From UBA2357 sp041678045 (GTDB lineage: Bacteria; Pseudomonadota; Gammaproteobacteria; Burkholderiales; Rhodocyclaceae): 62,755 nucleotides of DNA. Below, piece by piece: positions 17,805-26,988 of this stretch. Positions within the stretch are counted from its first letter, which is position 1. Each line of letters opens with the position of its first letter. The notes beneath the pieces are model-generated. The model worked only from the letters and a program-made list of their open reading frames with translations. It had not been told where the DNA came from and did not search any database. The position numbers were made by a program, and so were the translations under genes. The stretch spans positions 1 through 62,755 of the forward strand of contig JBAYOV010000018.1 in assembly GCA_041678045.1 (NCBI GenBank), written 5' to 3'.

Positions 17805-17971
17805 TGCAGGGTGGTTTTGTGTGAGGCGGGGTCATCCGTTCTGCATGAAAAGATTGACGATGTAATGGCGTGGCTGCATCATCTGTCTCTGGTTGAAACA
17901 TTCCGTAGCATGTGGTCGCTGTGCTGCCGGGGTGGATGCCCCCCTATTTTCCCCAGAACGGAGGCTGATCG

Positions 17972-18664
17972 ATGACAGGCCGTGTCCATGTCGTGCGCAG
18001 GATCTTGCTTGCCGCCGTCCTTGCGCTGCTTGCCGTGCTGCCGGTGCAGGCGGTTTCCGCCGAATCCGAAGTGGTCATTCCTCCGCGCTCAAGCTTCGTG
18101 GTGCGCCCGGCGACCGCCGAGCATGTTGCCCTGCTGCGTCAGGGCGGGCTGGTGCTGTACATGCGCCATGGCGCCACCGATGCACGCTTTCCCGACCGCA
18201 TTCCGGTGAATCTCGATGATTGCGACAGCCAGCGACCGCTCACCGAGCAGGGACGGGTGCAGCTGAACATGATCGGACAATACTTTGCCCGGTTGAACGT
18301 CCCCTTCGACAGGGTCATCGCCAGCCCCTTCTGCCGGGCGGTGGAGAGTGCCGGCCGGGTGTTCGGTGCAGACCGGGTGGAGGTCGATGTGGTGCTGCGC
18401 TATACCGCCGCCATGCCCGAGGAGGAGAAGCGGCCAGCGGTGGTGCGTACCCGGGAGTGGGTGTCGCGCGTGGTCGGCGAGGCGGGCCTGAACCGGGTGG
18501 TCGTGGCACATGGCCCGAACATGGCGGAACTGATGGATTACATGCCGCCGGAGGGCACGATGATCATTTTCCGGCCGCTGGGCGAGCAGGCGGGCTTCGA
18601 GTACCTGGCCAGCATCGAGCCTCCGCACTGGCCGGCCCTGTTGCGCGAGCTGGGGCTGGAGTGA
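17972..18664 (+). CDS. Secreted histidine-phosphatase superfamily protein
   Basis: 230 residues with an N-terminal signal peptide (about 1-30, hydrophobic LLAAVLALLAVLPVQAV). The branch-1 histidine phosphatase motif YMRHGATD carries the nucleophilic histidine, and VVVAHGPN supplies the second. Likely periplasmic; substrate unknown. GGAGG lies just before the ATG. Its TGA is embedded in the start of the next gene (GTGA overlap), tying it to the GGDEF/EAL protein. Confidence 0.8.
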   Translation: MTGRVHVVRRILLAAVLALLAVLPVQAVSAESEVVIPPRSSFVVRPATAEHVALLRQGGLVLYMRHGATDARFPDRIPVNLDDCDSQRPLTEQGRVQLNMIGQYFARLNVPFDRVIASPFCRAVESAGRVFGADRVEVDVVLRYTAAMPEEEKRPAVVRTREWVSRVVGEAGLNRVVVAHGPNMAELMDYMPPEGTMIIFRPLGEQAGFEYLASIEPPHWPALLRELGLE

Positions 18665-20811
18665 AGGCGCGGCGCAGTCTGCTCCTGTTGCTGCTGCTGC
18701 CCGTGTTGCTGGTCGGGCTGTTTGCCGTGGTGGTGATGTATGGTGCGCTGGTCAGCCTGTATGCCCAGTTCGACCGGGTGAGCGCCGAACAGACTGGCGA
18801 TCTGGCGGTGATCGAGGATGCGGCCGGCTTTTCACGGGACATCGGCCTGATCCAGAAGCGCATGGCCGCAGCCTTGAAGGGCGCCATGTCGGGCGAGCTC
18901 GACGAGTTGCAGCTGTATCGCATGCACACCGCCATTGTGAACGATCTGCACGCACTGTCCGTGCGCGTCGAGCAACTGGTTACCTCCGAACTGGTGATCG
19001 ACGCCAACCATAACAGCGCACGTGGCTTGCGCGAGGAGTTCGAGGGGTATCGACGCTTCCTCATCATGACCACCGACGTGCTTGCGGTGGATGCCAGCGT
19101 GGCCGCTGACTTCATGGAGCAGGCCCGCGTGCATTTCCGCGAGTTCTCCATCTTCTCCAGTCGCATTGTCAGCTTGCTCGCGCACCGCTCGCAGGAGCGC
19201 AACCAGGTGCAGCAGGCGGCCTTCCATTCGGTGTTTGAAAAGGTGCTGTGGAGCGGCTTGCTGTCCCTGCTGGCGCTACTGGCAGTGACGGCTTTCATTG
19301 CCCGCCATGCCAGCGCACGCATGCTGGCGGTGGCCGATGCGCTGAGCACGCTGTCCGGCACTGCGGGTACGCGCATTCCGTTGCCGCAGATCGAAACCAT
19401 GCACCGGGGCAGCCGGGGGGAGTTTGCGCGCATTGCGGCCACCCTGCTGGCCTTTCGGGACGAGATCGAACGACGGCGCAAGGCCGAGGAGGAGGCCTTC
19501 CAGCTGGCCTTTTACGACCCACTCACCCGTCTGCCCAATCGTCGCCTGCTGCTGGAGCGGCTCGACCATGCACTCAGCGTGGCCGAAAGCAGTGGCAACC
19601 ACACCGCACTGGTGATGCTCGATCTGGACGACTTCAAAAGCGTCAACGATTCACGCGGTCATGGATTCGGTGACCGCCTGCTGATCGAGGTGGCCGCACG
19701 TTTGCTGGATTCGGTGCGTGAAAGCGACACGGTGGCCCGGCTGGGGGGGGACGAGTTCGCGATCATCATCGAGTCGCTGAGTGCCCGGCCGGAACGGGCG
19801 GTGGCAGAGATCGAGCGGCATGTCTCCCAAGTGATCCGGCGCATTGGTGACGCGCTCGAAATTGAGGGTGAAACCGTGTTCACCAGTGCCAGCATGGGGA
19901 TCACCCTGTTTGGCCAGCGGCCGGAAAGCATGGACGATCCGCTCAAGCATGCTGAAACGGCGATGTACCAGGCGAAGGCCGACGGGCGCAACACTTTCCG
20001 CTTCTACGACCCCGCAGTGCAGGCCCGGCTGGAGGCACGCATCAGCCTCGAGCGTGAGCTGCGGCTGTCGGTCGAGCGCGAGGAACTACGTCTTTATTAT
20101 CAGGTGCAGGTCGATCAGCGCGACGAGGTGCGCGGGGTGGAGGCGCTGGTGCGCTGGATGCACCCCGAACGGGGGTTGGTGCCGCCCGGCGAATTCATCC
20201 CGCTGGCCGAGTCCTCCGACCTGATCCTGGGCATCGGTCACTGGGTGCTGCACACCGCCTGCCGCACGCTGAAGCGCTGGGAGGGTGATCCGCGCTGTGC
20301 CGGCATGAGCATGTCGGTGAACGTCAGTGCCCGGCAGTTCCGTCAGGAAGGCTTTGTGGACGAGGTGCTGACGGTGTTGCGCGAAACCGGCGCCAACCCG
20401 CAGCGGCTCAAGCTGGAACTGACCGAGAGTACGGTGCTGGAGGATGTCGAGCTGACGATTGCACGGATGCAGCAGTTGCGCGATGCGGGCGTGCGCTTCT
20501 CCATGGATGACTTCGGCACAGGGTATTCCTCGCTGCAGTATCTGAAGCGCTTGCCGCTGGATCAGTTGAAGATCGACCAGTCTTTCGTGCGCGACATCCT
20601 GCGCGACTCCGAAGACGCAGTGATCGTGCAGACGATCATTGCGATGAGTCACGCGCTGGGGCTGGAGGTGATTGCCGAAGGGGTGGAAACCCGAGAGCAT
20701 CAGGACTTCCTGCAACGGCAGGGGTGCTGGTCGTATCAAGGCTATCTGTATGGCCGGCCGGTGCCGCTCGATGAATTGGAGGCGGTGATTCGCACCCCCG
20801 CTGCGGCGTAA
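18661..20811 (+). CDS. Membrane GGDEF-EAL c-di-GMP protein
   Basis: 716 residues from a GTG at 18661. A transmembrane helix at about 6-30, a helical periplasmic sensor region, a second helix at about 200-220, a HAMP-like linker, then GGDEF and EAL. The cyclase motif RLGGDEFA (about 359-366) and the phosphodiesterase motif EALVRW (about 493) with DDFGTGYSS are both intact, so either activity is possible. The start overlaps the phosphatase stop by 4 nt, suggesting the periplasmic enzyme and this sensor act together. Confidence 0.88.
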   Translation: MKARRSLLLLLLLPVLLVGLFAVVVMYGALVSLYAQFDRVSAEQTGDLAVIEDAAGFSRDIGLIQKRMAAALKGAMSGELDELQLYRMHTAIVNDLHALSVRVEQLVTSELVIDANHNSARGLREEFEGYRRFLIMTTDVLAVDASVAADFMEQARVHFREFSIFSSRIVSLLAHRSQERNQVQQAAFHSVFEKVLWSGLLSLLALLAVTAFIARHASARMLAVADALSTLSGTAGTRIPLPQIETMHRGSRGEFARIAATLLAFRDEIERRRKAEEEAFQLAFYDPLTRLPNRRLLLERLDHALSVAESSGNHTALVMLDLDDFKSVNDSRGHGFGDRLLIEVAARLLDSVRESDTVARLGGDEFAIIIESLSARPERAVAEIERHVSQVIRRIGDALEIEGETVFTSASMGITLFGQRPESMDDPLKHAETAMYQAKADGRNTFRFYDPAVQARLEARISLERELRLSVEREELRLYYQVQVDQRDEVRGVEALVRWMHPERGLVPPGEFIPLAESSDLILGIGHWVLHTACRTLKRWEGDPRCAGMSMSVNVSARQFRQEGFVDEVLTVLRETGANPQRLKLELTESTVLEDVELTIARMQQLRDAGVRFSMDDFGTGYSSLQYLKRLPLDQLKIDQSFVRDILRDSEDAVIVQTIIAMSHALGLEVIAEGVETREHQDFLQRQGCWSYQGYLYGRPVPLDELEAVIRTPAAA

Positions 20812-20894
20812 CGCTGCGGTGTGAGTGTGTCGGGCGAAGGGCCTGGCCTTGCTCTACAATCTGCGGCAGTTGAGCGGGAGCGGACGACAGGCGG

Positions 20895-22760
20895 ATGGCG
20901 ACAGGATCGGGAAGCGGGCAGGCAGGGCAGGGCGGCCAGGGGCTGGCCTTCTGGCGTGCGCGCCTGGGCCAGGCGCCGCTGCCGCTGCTCAGCACGCCGG
21001 AGGCGCTGGAGGAAATGCTTTCTGCATCGGTGAGCCTGCAGCGCATGGCCGCGTTGTTGCAGTCCGATCCGGTGCTGACGGTGGACCTGGTGCTCGCGGC
21101 GGCACGCTTGCCAGCGGTGGCCGGGGAGGTGGCCGGGGTCCAGCATGCGCTCAACCTGCTCGGGCTGAATCGTGTGCAGGCCTTGATACGGGCCCGGAGC
21201 GTGCGCCTGTTGCGTGAGGACAGTGCTGCCCACCGTGGCTTTGCACAAGCCGTCGTGACGAGTCATTTTGCGGCAAGCCTGGTGCTTGGCTGGAGCGATC
21301 CGCGCCAGCCGGGTGAGGCGGAAAGTCTGGCCTGCATGACCTTGTTGCTTGGTCTGGCACGCTGGAAGCTGCCGCTGGCCGACCTTGCCACGCACCAGCG
21401 CATCGAGGCCAGGGTGGCGCAGGGCGAGCGTCGGGGCAGGGTGGAGGCCGACGCGCTGGGGTGCGATCCGGGCGAGCTGGCGCGGGCCCTGCTGCTTGAC
21501 GCCGGCCTGCCTGAGGAAGGTACGCTGCTGGGCGTGATCCAGCCTGACAGGACGATGCTGGCGCGGGGCGCGCGCAAGGCGTGGACCGGCGCGCTGGCCG
21601 AGGAACTGTCGCCCGAGCTGGGCCGCTGGCTGTATCAGCGCACCGTGCCCTGTGTGCTTGCGCATCTGGTGGCCTGGGCGGGCTGCGATGCCTGGTATTC
21701 GCCTCGCAGCCGCTTTCTGCAGCGGGTGTTGTCGGCACGTGGCCGAAAACCCTTGAATGAAGTGGTCGCTGCGCTGCATCAACAGGCCGTGCGGGCCAGC
21801 CGTGCCATGCCACAGCTGGCGGGCTGGGTGCTGGCACCCGGCACACGCCTGTTTTGGGCGCCCCTGCCGCCGCGCAGCCTGCGCCCGGTCAGGCGGGCAG
21901 ACGTGAGGGAGGCTTCCGGGCAGCATGTGCCACGCACGTCGCCCGGGGGCGAAAGGTCTCCGGTGCCTCCGGTGCGGCAGGCTGCCGCCCGACCGGCCTC
22001 CGAACAGGGGCCGCGTCTGGTGCCGGTCAGCAATGGTGTACGGCCCGATACGGCTCAGGCAACGGGCAGCACGGTGGTCAGCCCCGCGCCTCGTCCAGCG
22101 GTCGGTGCGGCGGACCGTCCCGTTCCCGCGCGCCAGCCTGAACCCTCCCCTCGACCTGAGCCGGCACGCAAGGTGTCACCCGCGCCGGACGGTGCCGCTG
22201 CTGCCGAGACGTCAGCCCGGAGTGTGGCGCAGAAGCCGGACCCCGCCAGGATTCAGGCGTTCGTTGCGCGCTGCCGTGACGATGCTTTTGCTGACATGGG
22301 CGAGTTGCTGCGCGAGGTGGGGGATGTGCTCGACCGGGGGTTGTTGCTCAGGCGTAGCCTGATCTTTCTGCGTGCGGTACGGGCCAGTGAGCTGAGTTGT
22401 TATCACAAGCACGGTTTGCCGGTGAGTGTGCTGGTGAGCACGCTGAAATGGCCGGACCGGCCGGATTCACCCCTGGGCCGCGTGCTGCATGAGGCGGGTC
22501 ATCAGCATGTGCCAGCCGCCGAACTGGCCGTTCAGCAGGCCGGGCTGCCGGAGCGTCTGCAGGCGCTGGTGCAGCCAGCGGGGTACTCGTTGTGCGCAAT
22601 CAGTGTGAAAAACAAGGGGCTGGGGCTGGTGTGGGCCGACTGTGGCGTGCCCCCGCGCGAGGTGCATCCGCGCCAGCATGAGGCCTTCCGGGCGCTGGTC
22701 GGCCACTTCAGCCAGGCTTTCGTGCGTGTCGCGGCCCGACGGCGCCCGGCGTCAGGCTAG
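20895..22760 (+). CDS. HDOD-domain signalling protein
   Basis: 621 residues. The first ~230 resemble an HDOD domain (SVSLQRMAALLQSDPVLTVDLVLAAARL, then VQHALNLLGLNRVQALI). The usual HD metal site is not evident, as is normal for HDOD. Residues about 320-450 are a low-complexity linker of Pro, Ala, Arg and Ser. The last ~170 residues look like a second globular domain, perhaps GAF-like, which I cannot place with certainty. HDOD proteins work in regulatory networks without known catalysis. It starts 83 bp after the GGDEF/EAL gene. Confidence 0.65.
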   Translation: MATGSGSGQAGQGGQGLAFWRARLGQAPLPLLSTPEALEEMLSASVSLQRMAALLQSDPVLTVDLVLAAARLPAVAGEVAGVQHALNLLGLNRVQALIRARSVRLLREDSAAHRGFAQAVVTSHFAASLVLGWSDPRQPGEAESLACMTLLLGLARWKLPLADLATHQRIEARVAQGERRGRVEADALGCDPGELARALLLDAGLPEEGTLLGVIQPDRTMLARGARKAWTGALAEELSPELGRWLYQRTVPCVLAHLVAWAGCDAWYSPRSRFLQRVLSARGRKPLNEVVAALHQQAVRASRAMPQLAGWVLAPGTRLFWAPLPPRSLRPVRRADVREASGQHVPRTSPGGERSPVPPVRQAAARPASEQGPRLVPVSNGVRPDTAQATGSTVVSPAPRPAVGAADRPVPARQPEPSPRPEPARKVSPAPDGAAAAETSARSVAQKPDPARIQAFVARCRDDAFADMGELLREVGDVLDRGLLLRRSLIFLRAVRASELSCYHKHGLPVSVLVSTLKWPDRPDSPLGRVLHEAGHQHVPAAELAVQQAGLPERLQALVQPAGYSLCAISVKNKGLGLVWADCGVPPREVHPRQHEAFRALVGHFSQAFVRVAARRRPASG

Positions 22761-22820
22761 GGATGCGCCGATCGAATCAAAACCGAACGCTGCCAGCAAG
22801 ACAGTCACAATCGCCCGCGA

Positions 22821-23705
22821 TCACCACTCCAGCTCCCAGGCCATGTCGCTCTTGCCGCGTTCGATCAGTTCCCGCGCGCGGGCTTCCAGACTGTCCACCG
22901 GGTCGCTCATGTCCACCACGATCTCCACCCGACGGTTCAGCGCACGGCCCTCGGCGGTGCTGTTGTCGGCACGTGGGCTGGTGTCGGCATAGCCTTGCAC
23001 GCGCAGGCGCCGGGGGTCGAGGTCAGGGGTGCGCAGCAGGGCGTTGGCCACGGATGAGGCTCGCGCGGCGGAGAGGTCCCAGTTGGAGCGGAAGCGGGCG
23101 GTGCTGATCGGGCGGTCGTCGGTGTGGCCTTCGATGGTGAGTTCGCCGGGCAGTGTGTGCAGCACCTCGCCGACGCGGTCGAGCAGGCTCTGGAACTGGC
23201 CGGTCATGTCTGCCGAGCCGGAGGGGAAGGAGCCGCGCTCCTCCACGCGAATCACGATGCGCTTGCGGTCATGATCGAGCTGCAGGCTGCCCTCGGCAAT
23301 CTCGTTTTCAAGCACCTTGCGCAGTTGTTCCACGCTTTCGGCCATCTTTTGTGCGGACAGGGCCTCCACGCTGGCCTCGGTTTGCGCATCGGATGTGAAG
23401 GTGCGTAGTTGTGGGCGCTGTTCGGTGGTTTCCTGGCGCACGCTGTCGGTTTCGGTCGGGCGTGGAGTGCCGGGCGAAAACTTGTCGAACACCGGGCTGG
23501 TGCCCATCGGTGGCTGGGTGGCGGCCACTTCGCGCTGCACGCCGAAGGCTTTGGCCATTTCGCTGGCAATCTCGCGAAACTTGATCGCATCCATTTCGGC
23601 GAAAGACAGCAGCAGCACGAAGAAGCACATGAGCAGCGACATCAGGTCCGCAAAGGTCATCACCCAGGGCGGTATGCCGGCTTTTTCCTCTTCCGGTTCT
23701 TCCAT
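22821..23705 (-). CDS. motB: MotB/PomB-type flagellar stator protein
   Basis: 294 residues. Single N-terminal transmembrane helix IPPWVMTFADLMSLLMCF contains the essential proton- or sodium-binding aspartate (D20). A linker is followed by an OmpA-type peptidoglycan-binding domain (TIEGHTDDRPI, NWDLSAARASSVANAL, NRRVEIVV). It anchors the stator to the wall. The gene is complete, but the motA just upstream is truncated to its 3' end. GAGG lies about 10 nt before the ATG. Confidence 0.88.
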   Translation of the reverse strand: MEEPEEEKAGIPPWVMTFADLMSLLMCFFVLLLSFAEMDAIKFREIASEMAKAFGVQREVAATQPPMGTSPVFDKFSPGTPRPTETDSVRQETTEQRPQLRTFTSDAQTEASVEALSAQKMAESVEQLRKVLENEIAEGSLQLDHDRKRIVIRVEERGSFPSGSADMTGQFQSLLDRVGEVLHTLPGELTIEGHTDDRPISTARFRSNWDLSAARASSVANALLRTPDLDPRRLRVQGYADTSPRADNSTAEGRALNRRVEIVVDMSDPVDSLEARARELIERGKSDMAWELEW

Positions 23706-23717
23706 GGCGTGCCGTCC

Positions 23718-23969
23718 TCAGGCGCTGGCAGCTTCCGCCCCGCGCTTTTCCGGCGGCAGGTAGCTGGCCAGCAACTGCTCGATGATGCGCGGGTTGGTGC
23801 CTTGCTGGATCGCATTGAGTGCGTCGATGAGCAGGGCTTGCATGCGTGCCTCTTCGGTCATGCGCAGGTTGAGCTTGTCGGCGAGCGGAATGCACACCAT
23901 GGCCCCGATCAGGCCAACAAGGGTTGCGAGATCCAAATGCAGTACCTGTCCAGAAGAGCGCCGGGGCAC
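23718..23969 (-). pseudogene. motA/pomA remnant, 5' end missing
   Basis: About 70 codons read as the C-terminus of a MotA/PomA stator: LATLVGLIGAMVCIPLADKL (last membrane helix), then EEARMQALLIDALNAIQQGTNPRIIEQLLASYLPP. Family similarity begins at about 23930; a typical MotA has about 250 residues, so roughly the first 70% is gone. Upstream lies unrelated sequence and then psd, consistent with a deletion. A GTG at 23969 could start an 83-residue peptide, but no good ribosome site precedes it. Twelve bp separate it from motB. Confidence 0.75.
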
Positions 23970-24024
23970 ACTGCCCGGCAGGAGACTTCATCCACGAGGG
24001 ATGCAGTTTATCAGGCGGGTGGCT

Positions 24025-24945
24025 TCAGAATGTGGCCGTTTCGGGGCACACCGTTGCGGGCGCCGTGCGCAGGTCGCCCATGCGCTGGCCCATGTGCACC
24101 GCGCCGGCCGGCTGCCAGTCGCCGGCAAAGTCCAGGCAGTTGTTCGGGAACAGCATCACCACCGTGGAGCCCAGCAGGAAGCGACCCATTTCTGCGCCCC
24201 GTGCGAGGCGGATGTCCCGATCCTGATAGTGCCACTTGCACACCGTGGGCTGGCGTGGCGGGTTGACCACGCCGTGCCAGGCGGTCGCCATGCTACCGAC
24301 GATGGTGGCGCCCACCAGGGTCATCACGAAGGGGCCAAAATCGGTATCGAACACGCACACCACCCGTTCGTTGCGGGCAAACAGGCCGGGTACCTCGCGG
24401 GCGGTGGCCGGGTTGACCGAGAACAGGTCGCCGGGCACATAGATCATCTCGCGCAGCCGGCCGTCGCATGGCATGTGAATGCGGTGGTAGTCGCGCGGGC
24501 TGAGGTACAGGGTGGCAAACTGGCCGTGCTCGAACTGCGCGGCCAGCGCCCGGTCGCCTCCGACCAGGGCACGGGTGCTGTAATGGTGACCCTTGGCCTG
24601 GAAAATCTGGTCCTGTTCGATGCTGCCAAACTGGCTGATCGCACCATCGACCGGGCAGAGCAGGCCGTCGGCCGACAGCGGGCGGGCATCCTCGCGCAGT
24701 GGCCGGGTGAAGAAGGCGTTGAAGGTGGGGTAGTGGCGCAGGTCCGGGTTGGCGGCTTCGCTCATGTTCACCCCATAGCGGCGCACGAACCAGCGTATGA
24801 AGGCTTGCGTGGCGGCCCCCCCCTCCCAGCCGGCCAGCCGGCCTGCTGCAAGGGTGAGCGCCCGCTTGGGCAAGAGGTATTGCAGGGCAACGGCAAGGCG
24901 ATCGGACACGGTGATGGATAACAGCCGGTTGAAAACAGGGCGCAT
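24025..24945 (-). CDS. psd: Phosphatidylserine decarboxylase
   Basis: 306 residues (ATG at 24945; an in-frame ATG at 24957 is equally possible). Conserved features include LCPVDGAISQFGSIEQDQIFQAKG, YLSPRDYHRIHMPCDG and the self-cleavage site LGST near the C-terminus (FLLGSTVVMLF), where the serine becomes the pyruvoyl cofactor. The enzyme makes phosphatidylethanolamine at the inner membrane. Length is close to that of E. coli Psd. The frame stays open far upstream antisense to the next gene, but that part is not conserved. Confidence 0.93.
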   Translation of the reverse strand: MRPVFNRLLSITVSDRLAVALQYLLPKRALTLAAGRLAGWEGGAATQAFIRWFVRRYGVNMSEAANPDLRHYPTFNAFFTRPLREDARPLSADGLLCPVDGAISQFGSIEQDQIFQAKGHHYSTRALVGGDRALAAQFEHGQFATLYLSPRDYHRIHMPCDGRLREMIYVPGDLFSVNPATAREVPGLFARNERVVCVFDTDFGPFVMTLVGATIVGSMATAWHGVVNPPRQPTVCKWHYQDRDIRLARGAEMGRFLLGSTVVMLFPNNCLDFAGDWQPAGAVHMGQRMGDLRTAPATVCPETATF

Positions 24946-25122
24946 TATACGGGGCATCGTCCGGCGCTGCGCAGCAGCGGGCGCAGTGCGTGGGGCTGGG
25001 CGCAACTTCGGCATGGGTTCTGCATCAAATGCCGCTGTGTGCCGATTTTCGGTTTGCACCCTCGGGGCAGGCTTGGGCAAGATTGAGGGTCGGGCGGAAT
25101 GGTTGATTTGAGAGAGCGTGGC

Positions 25123-26985
25123 ATGAAGAAAGGCATGGGCTGGGCGGGCTGGTTGCTGGGCGGGCTGGTGGTGGTGCTGTTGCTGCTGTTGATGGTGCAG
25201 ATCGACCGCCAATGGCAGCGCATGAACGACATGACGCGCATCATGCAGGAGCAGGCGGAGGACATTCGCCGTACCCGGGGGGTGCTGCGCGATCTGGAGC
25301 AGAGCCTGCGTGCCGGGGTGCGCCTGGCCGGGCAGGATGGCCCGGCGCGGGCGGAAGCCCCGCGCGGCGATGCCTTCGATCGCGCCCGGCTGGCGAGCGA
25401 GCAGCCCGGTTATGCGTCGGGCGACTGGCTGATGCTCGCTTTCGGCACCGGCCTGCGCACGCTCACGCCGCTGGTGTCCTCCGATGCTTACGCCAGCGAG
25501 GTGCAGTCTTACGTGATCGAGCCGCTGATTGTTCGCGACCCGGACACGCTGGAGTGGAAGGGGCTGATCGCGGAAGACTGGCAGGTGTCCGGGGATGGCC
25601 TGACGATCACCTTCGACCTGCGCCGGGATGTGAGCTTTTCCGACGGCGTGCCGCTGACCGCGCGTGACGTGGCTTTCAGCTACGAGTTCATGATGAACGA
25701 GGCGATCGCCGCGCCGCGCCACCGCGCCTACTACGCGAAAATTGCCAGCGTCACCGCGCTCGATGAGCATCGGGTGCAGTTCGTGTTTGCCGAGCCGTAC
25801 TTCAACAGCCTGTCGCTGGCGGGCAGCATCGACATTCTGGCCGAGCACTTTTACCGGCGCTTTCTGGACGATCCGCGCGCCTTCAATGAAAGCCGGGGCC
25901 TGCTGCTGGGCACCGGCCCCTATCGTTTGTCCGACCCCGAGCGCTGGACGCCCGATCAGGGGCGGGTGGAGCTGGAGCGCAATCCGCGTTACTGGGGGCC
26001 GGTGGATCCGCCCTTCGAGCGCATCGTGTGGCGGGTGATCGAAAACGACAGCGCACGCCTGACCACCTTCCGCAACCAGGACATCGATGTGTACAACGCC
26101 CGTCCGAGGGAGTACCAGCAACTGCTCGACGACGCGGGCCTGAGCGCACGGACCCACCACTTCGAGTACATGAGCCCCACGGCCAGCTACAGCTACATTG
26201 CCTGGAACCAGATGCGGGGCGGGCAGCCAAGCCGCTTTGCCGACCCCAGGGTGCGGCAGGCGATGAGCCATCTCACCGATGTGCCGCGCCTGATCGAGGA
26301 GGTCTTCCTGGGCTACGCCGAAGCGGCCGTGAGTCCGTTCAGTCCGCGTTCGCCGCAGCACGACCCGGCGCTCATGCCGGTGGCGTTCAATGTGGCGCGG
26401 GCGGTCGAGTTGCTGCGCGAGGCGGGCTATGCGGACCGCAACGGCGATGGCGTGCTTGAAGGCCCGGATGGCGCACCTTTCGAGTTCGAGCTGACCTTCT
26501 TTCAGGACAGCGAGGACACCCGCCGCATGGTGCTCTTCCTGCGCGACATCTATGCACGGGCGGGCGTGGTGCTGAAACCGAAACCCACCGAGTGGTCGGT
26601 GATGATCGAAAACCTCCAGCGCAAGGATTTCGATGCGATCACGCTGGCATGGACCTCCGGCGTGGAGGTGGACATCTTCCAGATGTTCCACTCCAGCCAG
26701 ACCGTGGAGGGCGGCGACAACTTCATCCATTACCGGAACCCGGAGCTCGACCGCCTGATCGACGCGGCCCGCGCCGAGGTGTCCGAGGAGGCGCGGATGG
26801 CCTTGTGGCAGGCGGCCGAGCGCATCCTGGCCACCGATCAGCCCTATACCTTCCTGCTGCGGCGTCACACGCTGGCCTTTGTGGACCGGCGCATCAGCAA
26901 CCTGCAGAACACTGCGCTGGGGCTGAACCTGATGGCGGTGCCGGTGGAGGTGTATGTGCCGGCAGAGTTGCAGCGGCGGCGCTGA
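25123..26985 (+). CDS. Oligopeptide ABC transporter binding protein, membrane-anchored
   Basis: 620 residues from the ATG at 25123; an ATG at 25099 is possible. An N-terminal uncleaved-looking helix (WLLGGLVVVLLLLLMVQI) is followed by a short coiled coil and then a family-5 extracellular solute-binding domain (SYVIEPLIVRDPDTLEWKG, LTITFDLRRDVSFSDGVPLTARDV). It is likely tethered to the periplasmic side. First gene of a four-gene operon; the permease starts 3 bp after its stop. The domain resembles YejA-type peptide receptors. Confidence 0.83.
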   Translation: MKKGMGWAGWLLGGLVVVLLLLLMVQIDRQWQRMNDMTRIMQEQAEDIRRTRGVLRDLEQSLRAGVRLAGQDGPARAEAPRGDAFDRARLASEQPGYASGDWLMLAFGTGLRTLTPLVSSDAYASEVQSYVIEPLIVRDPDTLEWKGLIAEDWQVSGDGLTITFDLRRDVSFSDGVPLTARDVAFSYEFMMNEAIAAPRHRAYYAKIASVTALDEHRVQFVFAEPYFNSLSLAGSIDILAEHFYRRFLDDPRAFNESRGLLLGTGPYRLSDPERWTPDQGRVELERNPRYWGPVDPPFERIVWRVIENDSARLTTFRNQDIDVYNARPREYQQLLDDAGLSARTHHFEYMSPTASYSYIAWNQMRGGQPSRFADPRVRQAMSHLTDVPRLIEEVFLGYAEAAVSPFSPRSPQHDPALMPVAFNVARAVELLREAGYADRNGDGVLEGPDGAPFEFELTFFQDSEDTRRMVLFLRDIYARAGVVLKPKPTEWSVMIENLQRKDFDAITLAWTSGVEVDIFQMFHSSQTVEGGDNFIHYRNPELDRLIDAARAEVSEEARMALWQAAERILATDQPYTFLLRRHTLAFVDRRISNLQNTALGLNLMAVPVEVYVPAELQRRR

Positions 26986-26988
26986 ACC

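Noticed and set aside
18220..18660. 5' extension of the GGDEF/EAL frame
   Set aside because: It overlaps the histidine phosphatase gene in another frame and lacks conservation; the GTG at 18661 directly precedes the first membrane helix.
24946..26868. Long 5' extension of the psd frame
   Set aside because: Open only because of GC bias; it is antisense to the peptide-binding protein gene, and Psd similarity starts at MRPVFNRLL.
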